Origin: CAZDXJ01 sp050303615
Lineage (GTDB): Bacteria; Pseudomonadota; Gammaproteobacteria; Methylococcales; Methylomonadaceae
NCBI GenBank assembly: GCA_050303615.1
Contig: JBNLCC010000129.1
Span: 28,483-92,482 of the forward strand
DNA length: 64,000 nt
Reading direction: 5' to 3'
The position numbers and the translations under genes are program-made. Below the pieces are notes generated by a model. It was not told the DNA's origin and did no database searches. It worked only from the letters and a program-made list of their open reading frames with translations. This document shows positions 1 to 9,600 of this stretch, one piece after another (the stretch's first letter is position 1; each line of letters starts with the position of its first letter).

Positions 1-1512
1 TATCGGAATACCGGTATTCCATTCGCCGGCCAGATAAATGGCGAAATAGGTGTATCGCGGGGGTTTATCCGTTTCGCCGACTACCAGTATCGCGTCAATT
101 TTCGCTTTGTCCAGAGGATAAAGAGTCAGTTTGATTTTGCCGACGAAGCGCATGTCGGCATAAGATATCGCTCCCTGTAAATCCAACACATTCGGTATCT
201 TCATGTCCACGCCGATACCGTTGAAAGTCACCTGCGGCGCAGTGCTGCCGGAATCATCCCAGACAATCTTGAGACCGTCCACCGATGCCCCTGCGGAAAC
301 GCCTTCAACCAGCCGCACCGCGCCATTGAGTCCGAACCATTTTCGGCCGTCTTCCGTGGTTCCGAAACCGACTTTGGAAACTTCCAGGCGGATTCCGGCC
401 AGTTTTATCGTCTGCGCTTTGCTCAGCTCCTGCCAGCCGCCTTCAAGTTTGACTTTTCCGTCGGAAGCGACGGCCAGTTCCTTGATATCGAAGCTGGGCC
501 AGGAGATGCCTGCTAACTGCAGCGTAGGGGTGAGTTTTCCGCTCAGCTTGGCAGTGAATACGCCTTGCTCCGACGCAAAAGCAAGCGCCGAAATTTCAAA
601 TTGCAATACGTCTTTTATCTCAAGCTTGCTGGCGCCTTTGGGGTTAGCCAGTCTGACCAGTACGTTGCCGTCAAAACCGATGGCCACGGCAATGCTGAGC
701 CAATCCTCGAAAAACGGCAGTTTTATGCTGCCTTCGATGCTGGTACGGGTCGGGATATTCTGCTGAAAAGTCAACCCGATCCGGGTCAGTTTTGCATCCA
801 GTCCCAGCAGGTTTTTACCTTGTGGGTTGGCGTAATCCACGGTACCGCTGATGCCGCCGCTGCCAATGCCGAATTGCTTGACGTTCAAGGCTCCGTCGAA
901 CACCGTGGGGATACGCAGCACCGCCGTCTCGATATATAACCCCTGCCAATTGTCGTCGGCACCGGCGGGTTTCTGCCCCTTGCCGTCCAGGTTGACAGCC
1001 AATTGCATAGTCTCGATGATCACGCCGGTACTGCCGATCATCAGCGGTTTGGATATGCCGAATGTTTTGCCGGCCTCAAAACCGGTATTGCCTTGGCTGT
1101 CGACGGTAAGCGACACTTTGCCGGATACCTCTGCATGTTTAACCGATTTATCGACAACAAACGCCTTGCCGACCTGTTTTACCGGCTGAAAAAAAGACGA
1201 TGAAAACTGCAGCCGCAGGTCGACGTCTTTCAGCTTTGCGGAAAAGCCGTCCCCCATCTGTGCCTGTACGTCAAATTCAGTAAAGCGATCGCCGCGTCCC
1301 ACCGCGAAGGCAAACCCGTCCATACCCGGAATAGACACTTTGAGCTCGGTCAGAATCAGCACCGTTGCCTCGACTTCCCAGCCGCTACCGGTATCGGAAA
1401 GATCATATTTGCTCAGTCCGATATTTTCCAGGCCGGGAATCTGAAATTTGTCGGAAGGCCAGAACGGTATGATTTCCTTGATCGGGATGAACGTTAAAAG
1501 ATTGCTCTGCAT
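1..1512 (-). CDS. Large repetitive beta-structured protein, N-terminal 504 residues only (cut by window edge)
   Basis: The frame is open from the ATG at 1512 to the left edge without a stop, so only the first 504 residues are visible. An AGGA sequence lies about 9 nt before the ATG, and the gene starts 15 nt after the stop of the upstream zincin gene, so it belongs to the same transcription unit. There is no signal peptide or membrane segment. The chain alternates short hydrophobic strands with turns (for example GFSAKLKDVDLRL) and repeats loosely related units, as expected for an extended beta solenoid or beta-sandwich array. I do not recognise the family with certainty; it reminds me of the very large DUF6603-type proteins, but that is memory, not a search. 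Function unknown; it may be a structural partner of the three genes upstream. Confidence 0.8.
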   Translation of the reverse strand, partial: MQSNLLTFIPIKEIIPFWPSDKFQIPGLENIGLSKYDLSDTGSGWEVEATVLILTELKVSIPGMDGFAFAVGRGDRFTEFDVQAQMGDGFSAKLKDVDLRLQFSSSFFQPVKQVGKAFVVDKSVKHAEVSGKVSLTVDSQGNTGFEAGKTFGISKPLMIGSTGVIIETMQLAVNLDGKGQKPAGADDNWQGLYIETAVLRIPTVFDGALNVKQFGIGSGGISGTVDYANPQGKNLLGLDAKLTRIGLTFQQNIPTRTSIEGSIKLPFFEDWLSIAVAIGFDGNVLVRLANPKGASKLEIKDVLQFEISALAFASEQGVFTAKLSGKLTPTLQLAGISWPSFDIKELAVASDGKVKLEGGWQELSKAQTIKLAGIRLEVSKVGFGTTEDGRKWFGLNGAVRLVEGVSAGASVDGLKIVWDDSGSTAPQVTFNGIGVDMKIPNVLDLQGAISYADMRFVGKIKLTLYPLDKAKIDAILVVGETDKPPRYTYFAIYLAGEWNTGIPI

Positions 1513-1527
1513 GACCGTTATTCCTGT

Positions 1528-4011
1528 TTATAAATCGCGGACGATATTGCGCCGGTGAAAATGTCGCCTGAGATTGGTTTTCCACAAGGTCCGGTTTGCC
1601 GGGATCGTTAAAATATTCTGGCAAAATTGGCGGATGCCCAACGGCGGAGGGGCCGTTCCCCAGGATTGAAAGTAAGTGGACAACTGGGTAAAGGGCACCC
1701 AAAGATATTGGTTGAATTTCGGGTAGTACGCCGTTCCGTTGCAGTAACCGTGCGGAATAGCGCTTATGTCCCCGTTTTCGCTATCGCCCACGGTTTTGTC
1801 CTTGAGCGCGGCAGGGAGCATTTCATATTGGTAAAGATCAAAGATAGCGTGTGCTACGGCGTCTTCAATTTTTTCACCTGAATTTCTGGGCAGTGAAAAT
1901 TTTCGAGGCGGAGATTCATAGCTTTTATGGTCAAATACCAGTGAAAAAAACGGCGCCCACCCTTCGATCAATGCCGTGAATTCGTTGATGACCTTCTTGC
2001 TGTGGGGGTCAAATCCCAGTGACGTGGCAACTCTGTTCCAGACCGTCTCCGTGGATTCCCAGGCAACCGACTGGACAAAATGGCCGTATTCATGAGCGAT
2101 GGTGCTTAATGAAACCAGCTTCCGCTGGGGATCGACATAGATATTGATGGCAAGTTGCTTGCCGAAAATTCGTGCGTTTGAAGTGATGCCGCGAAACCAA
2201 CTTTTCGGTTTGTCGTGCAGCCCGATGGTCAGCGGCTTGGCTTGCCATAAAGGCGTACTTCCGGGACCGTCTTTTGTCATATAGTTCAACCAACGATGCA
2301 TCTCCAGTACTTTTTTAAGGGTGAACACGGCGTTGCGGAACACGATGTGCCGGTCAGTATCCGGCAATCTGATTACTTGGGGGCCATTGCCGGTTTTCCC
2401 TAACGTCTCATTCATTCCCCTGGCCAAACGCGCTTCCGTTTCCCAGGACATGGCTGTGGCCGAGCGAATAGAGATAAAATCCAGATAGCTGTTGGCCACC
2501 ACCGTCCGTTTTAAACCGATGGAAGGGATTTCTATGTCGGTAAAGACTTTAATGGCCATAGGCTGAACGGTCATATCGGGTAGCCAGGTGTCGATTACCC
2601 CATTGGCATCGGTTCGACAATATGAAGTAACCGAATTAGTTTTACCGGAAATTCCGACCTTAACGCCGGGTGGAAAGCGGCGCAGCCGGCCATATTGATT
2701 TTTACGTTTTAACGAAATACCGTGAAAACGAATTACCCTTGCCGAGGCGTTTTCCGCGATGTGCTTGTCGTACTCCCGGCGGTAGCCGTCTTGATAAAGT
2801 AATTGCACGTGGATATGCACGCCTAGCCGAAACACCAGTGGTTCCGCTGCGTTGCCCAGGCTTACGCCCTGAAATTTTTCGAAGAACCCCGGCATGCCGT
2901 TGACATCGTACTTGCCGGTACTTCGCCATTGTTTCGGTAATTTCGTGGTACCGATAAAATGCTCGTTGAGGTCGACAACAAAATACAGTTTGCTGCCGAT
3001 TAGCGCTTGATATTTGTTTTTGGGAATGACTAAGGTTATTACACCGTGTGGATTGAGGCTGCCTACCGTCGGCAGCACCGGAATATCGTTGTTGATTTTG
3101 ACGCTGGCATTGGGTCCCCAATCGATGGGCTTATATTTTTTATCGGCCACGCTCCAATATTCAAAACGTAAAACGAAACTGAGGCTTTGTTGTTGCTTGA
3201 TGGCCCATAATGCCAGGGGATGCTGCTGCAGTCTGAATTCGAGTTGAGCCAAGGCTTTGAAGCATTGGGTGGGGTTTATATGGCTGACCGACGCCGGAGC
3301 GCCGCGGCGTTTGGTTAATTTAACCAGGCTGAGGGTTAATTCCGAATTGAATTCGCCGATCCATTCTCCCGCGAGCACCTGAATTGTCACCAGGCCGTTG
3401 CGGTTCTCGCCGGGAGCAGGCAGTAAACTTTTAAGCAGGCGATCCGTCAATGTTTTACGCAACCTGGTCGCCAGTTTTTGTTTGTCGCCCGCTTCGAATC
3501 CGAAACCGACTTGCAAGGAGCGGCGCTGCATAATTTCCATGACCAGGGCTTGGATATTCAATACTCTGTCGATCGGACCGCCGGCGGCAACCAAGTCCTG
3601 TTTTAGCTGTTTTTGATTGACGTTTTCATATATCACGTAGCAAGGTATCGGTATTACTTTGGCCAACTTTGCCGGTTCATTGCCGGGGAGGGTTTTGATG
3701 ACGACAGTGGGAACGTTCGCGGTAAACGAAAAAGCGCCGTCTCTGAGGATGTCACCGGGTCTCAAATAGCAGAGCATTCCCGTGATCATCGCAAATTGCT
3801 CAGTTGCCACGCCGCCTTTGAGGCTGATTTTTATGACCGGTACTTTTCCGCCGCCGGGAACTGGCCGTTGTTCCGGTTTGGGCGTTTGTAAATAAGCGGC
3901 CCAGCCGGAAAAACGGGCGTCCCACGCCGCTTGGTTTTTTACTTGAAAACCGAATTCCGGCATCAGCACCGGCATGGCCAGCTTCGGTCTTTTCGCGCTT
4001 GCCGCTGTCAT
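1528..4011 (-). CDS. Large protein with C-terminal zincin (HExxH) metalloprotease-like domain, copy 1
   Basis: This 827-residue protein has no signal peptide. It starts with an AMPVLMPEFGF segment, followed by several beta-rich domains; one around residues 450-510 resembles a prealbumin/carboxypeptidase-regulatory sandwich (PPGVKVGISGKTNSVTSY). The C-terminal third carries HEYGH at 640-644 and a downstream EGWA whose Glu683 could be the third zinc ligand, as in gluzincins. The start codon overlaps the stop of the upstream paralogue in an ATGA, which suggests translational coupling. The paralogue shares the N-terminal motif, the G-(M/I)-x-GF-x-EK segment near residue 370, and the HExxH/EGWA pair. 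A peptidase function is inferred from the motif only; substrate and location are unknown, and without a Sec signal it may act in the cytoplasm or be exported another way. Confidence 0.85.
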   Translation of the reverse strand: MTAASAKRPKLAMPVLMPEFGFQVKNQAAWDARFSGWAAYLQTPKPEQRPVPGGGKVPVIKISLKGGVATEQFAMITGMLCYLRPGDILRDGAFSFTANVPTVVIKTLPGNEPAKLAKVIPIPCYVIYENVNQKQLKQDLVAAGGPIDRVLNIQALVMEIMQRRSLQVGFGFEAGDKQKLATRLRKTLTDRLLKSLLPAPGENRNGLVTIQVLAGEWIGEFNSELTLSLVKLTKRRGAPASVSHINPTQCFKALAQLEFRLQQHPLALWAIKQQQSLSFVLRFEYWSVADKKYKPIDWGPNASVKINNDIPVLPTVGSLNPHGVITLVIPKNKYQALIGSKLYFVVDLNEHFIGTTKLPKQWRSTGKYDVNGMPGFFEKFQGVSLGNAAEPLVFRLGVHIHVQLLYQDGYRREYDKHIAENASARVIRFHGISLKRKNQYGRLRRFPPGVKVGISGKTNSVTSYCRTDANGVIDTWLPDMTVQPMAIKVFTDIEIPSIGLKRTVVANSYLDFISIRSATAMSWETEARLARGMNETLGKTGNGPQVIRLPDTDRHIVFRNAVFTLKKVLEMHRWLNYMTKDGPGSTPLWQAKPLTIGLHDKPKSWFRGITSNARIFGKQLAINIYVDPQRKLVSLSTIAHEYGHFVQSVAWESTETVWNRVATSLGFDPHSKKVINEFTALIEGWAPFFSLVFDHKSYESPPRKFSLPRNSGEKIEDAVAHAIFDLYQYEMLPAALKDKTVGDSENGDISAIPHGYCNGTAYYPKFNQYLWVPFTQLSTYFQSWGTAPPPLGIRQFCQNILTIPANRTLWKTNLRRHFHRRNIVRDL

Positions 4012-6479
4012 TTCACGACCGTATTGAATTCGTTCATCAAATTCCGCAAACCCGTTACATAACCGGCTCCCATTGTTTGGTTCCGGTGCATCTCGGCGAG
4101 TTTTACGACGGCATTGAGAAAATGTGCGGCGCTCAAGCCTTCTCTATCCGAACCCACTGAGTATTGCCGCAATATCTTGAATGCGGTCCAGATCAGATCA
4201 TAAAAATCCTGAGTCGCATAAACCAGATTCGGATTCTGCCGGAAAGCCGTATTATTCTCGTAAATGTTGCCGTTCGAACTTTCCTCAGCGTAAATATTGT
4301 CCCGGATGCCGGCCGATGCGAAAAACAATTCGAAAACACTCAGCAAAGCGCCGGCAAACGCCCCTTCCACGTAGTTGCCCAGGTTTTTGTGTTTGAATTT
4401 TGTGCAGGGATCCTGGTTTTTATTGCGGCACTGAAGCAGTTTGGGCGATTTTCCCCATTTTTGGTATGACGCCCGATTTGTGCTTTTTCCCGTCGCATAA
4501 ACCTCTATATATTCCAAACGCATTTTTGCAAGATGATTCTTCAGGGTATTTTGCCGGTCTGAGCATTTCATGACCTGGCACATGAATTCGGCCCATCCTT
4601 CGGTAAAAGCGGTGTTCGGATCGCTGATCACGTGCAGGTCATGGTAACCGTCTTTTTGTACAGGAAAATAGGTTGCGTAATTGTGCAAGTGAATCCGTAA
4701 AGCCTGGTAAGAGATACAATGTCCGATTTCGTGCACTAACGTGCGCCGGCTCCAATGGCTGGAAAGGTCGATCCAGGTTTCATAATGACCGGCGGAATTT
4801 GACGTTTTTGTAGTAAACCTTGCATACGATTTGGATTTCTTTTTTCCCTTGAATTCAAAGAGCAGAATCCGTAGCGGCATGCCTTGCCATGCGTTACGGG
4901 TCATCGTCCGGACCCATAAATGCGTCTCCCAAAGGATTTTGATCGCATAAAGCGATGCATTGAAATAGTGGTTGTCGCGGGAGACTAGCAAGGAGGTATC
5001 CGGCAGTCTGCATATTGTTACGGAAAACCGAAAGCTTTCCGAAATCCCGGCTACCGGCACATTCAGATCATAGACGTTCTTTTTGGCCCGTGTCGCCCGA
5101 TAGACGTGGGTGCGGGGTAAAAAATGAGCTTTGTCGTAAACATCGCTATGCACAATGATTTCCATCGCGTAATCGCCGGCATCCATAAAGATAAAGTCCA
5201 GCTTTCCTTTGGAATTGGTGCGGAGCGTTTGGGTTCGGGTGCGACCCCTGTCGATTTTTTCGATAACGGTAACCAGGATGCCGGCAGGAAAGGGCGCCGG
5301 TTCGGTTCGGGTATAGTATTTATCCAGGTCTATAACGCCCTCTTTGTTTTCGTGGCTGATTACGGATTTGTGGTATTGCAGGGAAATTTGTTTTTTAATC
5401 TGCAATCGAAACACCAAGGGAGTATTCGGGGTTCCCAGCGAAAATCCGTGATATTTTTCAATAAAGCCGCGGATACCGTTTATATCGGTCAAATTGCGGG
5501 TGGAGTAAGTTTCGGAACCGGTCCCGCCGATCTTGAAAAACAGGCTTTTACTTACTGCATCTTTTAGCTGATCCCGGGACAATTCAAAATGGACCAAACC
5601 GCTATGGGTGTCGGTATTTTTCGGGCTATATGTCTTATCTCCGGCATGCAGCTTGATATCGGTGGAGAAGACGGTGGATTTTTTACTCGCTTCGTCCCAG
5701 CTTTCAAATCTCAAATAAAAGTTCGCCGGACCTGGCAGGGTCAAGTTGGCAAGTAACGGATGATTTGCCAGCCGGGTTTCATAATGGGCAATTTTATGGA
5801 TTATCTCTGCCACTTTTAAATACACCGGCTTTTTCGGGCCGCCGGCCTGTCCTGAGAGCAGTGCAGCCATTTTCAGATCCACAGAGTCCGTCATTTTGCC
5901 TATGGCATCGCCGGCCCGTACCGGCACCGTATTGAACTGCTTTCGCTTTGCACCAGCCGACGGGATCAGCTGTTCTATGAACCACTTGTTTAATTTTTCC
6001 AGCATGTCGGCTTTTTTATCCGCCGGTACCAGTTTCCCCATCAGCGCCTGGTAAACCTGTTTGGATACGTAGCGCCTTGCCGGACCGCCGGGTTTTGCCA
6101 GATCGGATTGCAACGTCTGCAGATCGATATTTTCGTAAATGACGTAGTTGGGTAGGGTCAGCGATTTTGCCGCTTTGGCCAGCGCACCGGTCGGGACCGT
6201 TTTAATGATGACGGTTGCGGTATTCGCCGTAAAATCAAACACGCCGTCCCGGAGCCTTTCGTTTTTTCGCAGACACAGCAGCATGCCGTCTGCTATGGCA
6301 TATATTTGTTTGGACTCGGTCGGGTCACTCAAGGTAAAGCGAGTCGCAAAATTAAATAGAGCTGCTGCTGCCGCGACTTCGATGGGTGCGTTTTTCTTTT
6401 TTTGAAAATAGGTCTGCCAGTCTTCATTGCTGCCGGGCATTAAAAAAGGCATTGCAAAAACCAGTCTGTTATCGGTCAT
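4008..6479 (-). CDS. Large protein with C-terminal zincin (HExxH) metalloprotease-like domain, copy 2
   Basis: The ATG at 6479 (823 residues) is preferred to an upstream in-frame TTG, because a GAGG lies about 10 nt before it and its MTDNRLVFAMPFLMPG start aligns with the start of the downstream paralogue. Beta-rich domains fill the first two thirds. The last third carries HEIGH at 583-587 and EGWAEF with Glu627, the expected zinc-binding set of a gluzincin-like peptidase. The segment VPVRAGDAIG (about 200) matches a similar one in the paralogue, so the pair arose by tandem duplication followed by strong divergence. No signal peptide or transmembrane helix is seen. The gene ends inside the start codon of the next gene. 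The enzymatic role is inferred; the partners suggest a multi-protein assembly. Confidence 0.85.
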   Translation of the reverse strand: MTDNRLVFAMPFLMPGSNEDWQTYFQKKKNAPIEVAAAAALFNFATRFTLSDPTESKQIYAIADGMLLCLRKNERLRDGVFDFTANTATVIIKTVPTGALAKAAKSLTLPNYVIYENIDLQTLQSDLAKPGGPARRYVSKQVYQALMGKLVPADKKADMLEKLNKWFIEQLIPSAGAKRKQFNTVPVRAGDAIGKMTDSVDLKMAALLSGQAGGPKKPVYLKVAEIIHKIAHYETRLANHPLLANLTLPGPANFYLRFESWDEASKKSTVFSTDIKLHAGDKTYSPKNTDTHSGLVHFELSRDQLKDAVSKSLFFKIGGTGSETYSTRNLTDINGIRGFIEKYHGFSLGTPNTPLVFRLQIKKQISLQYHKSVISHENKEGVIDLDKYYTRTEPAPFPAGILVTVIEKIDRGRTRTQTLRTNSKGKLDFIFMDAGDYAMEIIVHSDVYDKAHFLPRTHVYRATRAKKNVYDLNVPVAGISESFRFSVTICRLPDTSLLVSRDNHYFNASLYAIKILWETHLWVRTMTRNAWQGMPLRILLFEFKGKKKSKSYARFTTKTSNSAGHYETWIDLSSHWSRRTLVHEIGHCISYQALRIHLHNYATYFPVQKDGYHDLHVISDPNTAFTEGWAEFMCQVMKCSDRQNTLKNHLAKMRLEYIEVYATGKSTNRASYQKWGKSPKLLQCRNKNQDPCTKFKHKNLGNYVEGAFAGALLSVFELFFASAGIRDNIYAEESSNGNIYENNTAFRQNPNLVYATQDFYDLIWTAFKILRQYSVGSDREGLSAAHFLNAVVKLAEMHRNQTMGAGYVTGLRNLMNEFNTVVK

Positions 6480-6607
6480 TATCCGATATCCTCTACCATT
6501 ATTTATCAATTAAACTGCGTTAATCGCCAGACATTCCAACCACCATTCCGGCATAGTCCTTTCAGGAAAAAACATCCCACCCATGCCCGCTTCCGTTAAG
6601 GAACACT

Positions 6608-9600
6608 TCAGGCGAATAACGGCTCGACGCCCCTATTTTCAAACCAGGTGCTTTTCATTCCCGCGCTATCCATGAAAATTAGCCGATATTCGTAATACCG
6701 GGTCTCATCCACTGTCGCATCCACGTAGCTGAAATGCGGCGTGTCCGAACTCATCCAGCCGGCCAGTGAGATCCAGTCCGAATCGAACTCGGAACGTCTT
6801 TGCAACAAGCACTGTCCTTCACTCTCCATGGTTTCCCATCGCAATGCAATGACGTTGTCCCGGTTGTCGTTTTCAATCCACTTTGCCGACTTCCAAGCGG
6901 GCGGTTCCGGCGCTGACAAGGCGACAGACATGCCTGCAGCCAGGGTTGTATCGGATTGATTGGTATCCTTATCCACGGCGGCAATTCGAAAATAATTGAC
7001 GGTTTTGGGCGGGATGCCGGCTTTGGTCCAACTTAACTCCTCGAGGCTGACCGAGCCGACGAACTCCGCCTTTTCGATAGCGGCAAAGGAATCGGCATGA
7101 TTTAAGCGATAAACGAGGTATTCGGAAAATCCGGCATTTCTGTTCACCGAGAAGGCGATCTTATAACCCCATTTATTGCCCGATTTTGCGATTGCCGAAA
7201 TCGCATCGGGCGCTTGGACAGCTAGTTCCTCTCCTGATTCGTTAACCGGGACGATCCAATAAACCTGATCAAGTTGGCTGAATTCCGTTTCGTCTTCCAA
7301 TTCGAAGCGGTTGGGGGCCGGAATCTCGACCACGGGTTCCCCCATTAGCCGGATATCGCGAGCCTTTTCCCGGTGTGATGTGTGATAAATGCGATACAGG
7401 TCTACACCGGGATCGGGACTGGCATTCCAAAATAGCGTGATTTCCCTGTCGCCCGCTTCCAGCCTGGAGAATGACGGGGCCTGCGGCTCCGCTGCACCCG
7501 GTGTCAGTACCGGCGGGCTGGCGGCGCCGAAGCGGCTGCGATTGTGAGCCTTATCGACAAAACAGGCACGGTAGAAATAGCGTCCCTGCGTTCTGCCTTC
7601 GAGGTGATCTTTATGCTGGTTTGTTGCTTCGTTATAAGGTTCGGTGGTGATTTGGGTGTATGCTGCCTCGTTGCCGCGAAGGCCCGCCAGGGCGCGCAGC
7701 GCATTATTCGACAGGCCGCGGTAATGCGCCAGGGCTTGGGTTGCCGCCAGTTCCTGTTCTTTTGACGCGGCGCCTCTTGGCAGGCGATGGATATGTTCGA
7801 TTTCAGTTGTTACTTGTCCGACCAACCCGGCTTCGGTTTTCCATTCCGGGGGGAAATCTTCGGCGGGGTCGATCTTGGCGAATCCGTTATCGCCCCGTTC
7901 CCAGTCAGTTTGATACAGGGTTTCATCAAGGGCGCGAAATACGTGGCTTTGTAGTCCTTGATGGGGCTGATCCGCCCAGTGATAGGTGAAATAGGAGCGA
8001 TTATGGTAATCGGGCATGGTTGCCGTGTAGGCCTTGCCATCAGGGTACGGCAGGGAAGGCGGTTCGGGCTTGTCACGCAGGATGCGGACCACTCTGGGAT
8101 GTGCCGCAATGCGGCTTTGCAGTGTTTTCTTGCGCACCGCCGTTACCGCCACTTGCCCGTAGACTACCGGGTTGGATAGCGTTGGTGCGCTCAGCAAGCG
8201 GCCATCCAGCTTGTTTGCCGCTATTGTCAAAAAAATTTCGTAGTGTTCCTGTCCGTCTCTACAAGCGATGTTTTGCTTTAACGGCGCTCCCCATACTTTG
8301 GGATCAGTTGCATCGGCAAACGGGGGATCGGCTTTGTCGTTTTGATCGGACAATGCCAAACTGAATTCCGTGCCGGACGTTGGCGAAATGACCGGATTGA
8401 GATGCGCGTCCCGATGGTTTTTTATTTCGAGCTCCAGTCTCCCAACTCTTTGCCGGCTTGAGACAACGGTGTAAACCCGGTTATCGGAGGTTAACCGGGA
8501 ACCGTGGTAGACGTCGTCCGCCTCGGTACTGGCAAGGTCTGTAGTGATATAGGAGGTACCCGCTCGAGCCTTTTTCACTTTGGCGACGTTGCCGAACCGG
8601 GTGTTGAATAGGCCGTCATGCAGATATATTCGGAACTCTTCAACGTCCGGCGCTGCCGCGCTGTGGGTTTTCGCCGGCCAGCGCCATTTAATACGTAAAC
8701 CGATCACCTCATCCTTTTGCGACTCGGTCAAGCCCGCCCGCCAATCGTGGTATGCCTTATCTTGCGTTATCCACTTGTCGGCGGGATCAAGCAGCCAAGC
8801 CTCAACCCCGGTCGGTGGAGGTGGCAAAACCTTGTCGATCAGTTTGACGGTGACCGGCCGGCTCAGGCCGCTGTGACGGCCGAAAAGATCGATCGCGCTG
8901 ACGTAATAGGCGTATTGCCCGTCTGCCAACCCGGAATCGATTTTGTGCATCGGGTGCTTGGGCCATCCCGGAGGATAAGTAGCGGTATCGATACTTTCCG
9001 GCTTGCCGACAACGATCGGTTCCTCCTTGGTTAATAATTGCGGGTCGCCCAGGTGGCTGCCGGTCGGGCTGGTTTCCTGCGGGTTGCCGGGGCCGCCCCG
9101 CCATACATGAAACAATGCCGCAATTTCTCCGGTATGGGACAGCTTAGGCGCCTGCCAATAAAGCCCGGCATTATTGAAGCGGTTGACCACTTTCTGCAAC
9201 GATTCGGCTACGCCTGTTCCCGGCAGCGCCCAGCCTTTTAATACGTCAGGGGCGGCTAGCGGCGGCTGTTTTTTTAGGGATTGGTTGTAACTGATAAAGC
9301 CTTTATCAACGATATGGGTCCACGGCATGTTCGCAATTGCCGCGGGGATATCTTGGGCAGGTGTTTGATGCAAATCCCCGATGTAGTCCGGCAGCAGCAG
9401 GTAATCGTAAGCAATCCCCGGCCCGGCCGAGCCGTCTTCCCAGTAAAGCCCCAGTATCCGGGCGACTTGCGCGTCCAATGCCGCCAGCATCAACAGGTCA
9501 TGCACTCTGAAGCGCATCGTGTTTTGTCCCCCGGTTGCGGGATCAGCAATGCTGTAGTCGACGTCTATTTCTGAAGTCGCTCCGTGGCTTGGCCCCCTGT

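Noticed and set aside
203..1203. Several plus-strand frames opposite the giant protein at the left edge
   Set aside because: The minus strand has one uninterrupted 504-codon frame with a ribosome binding site; the plus-strand frames are its shadows.
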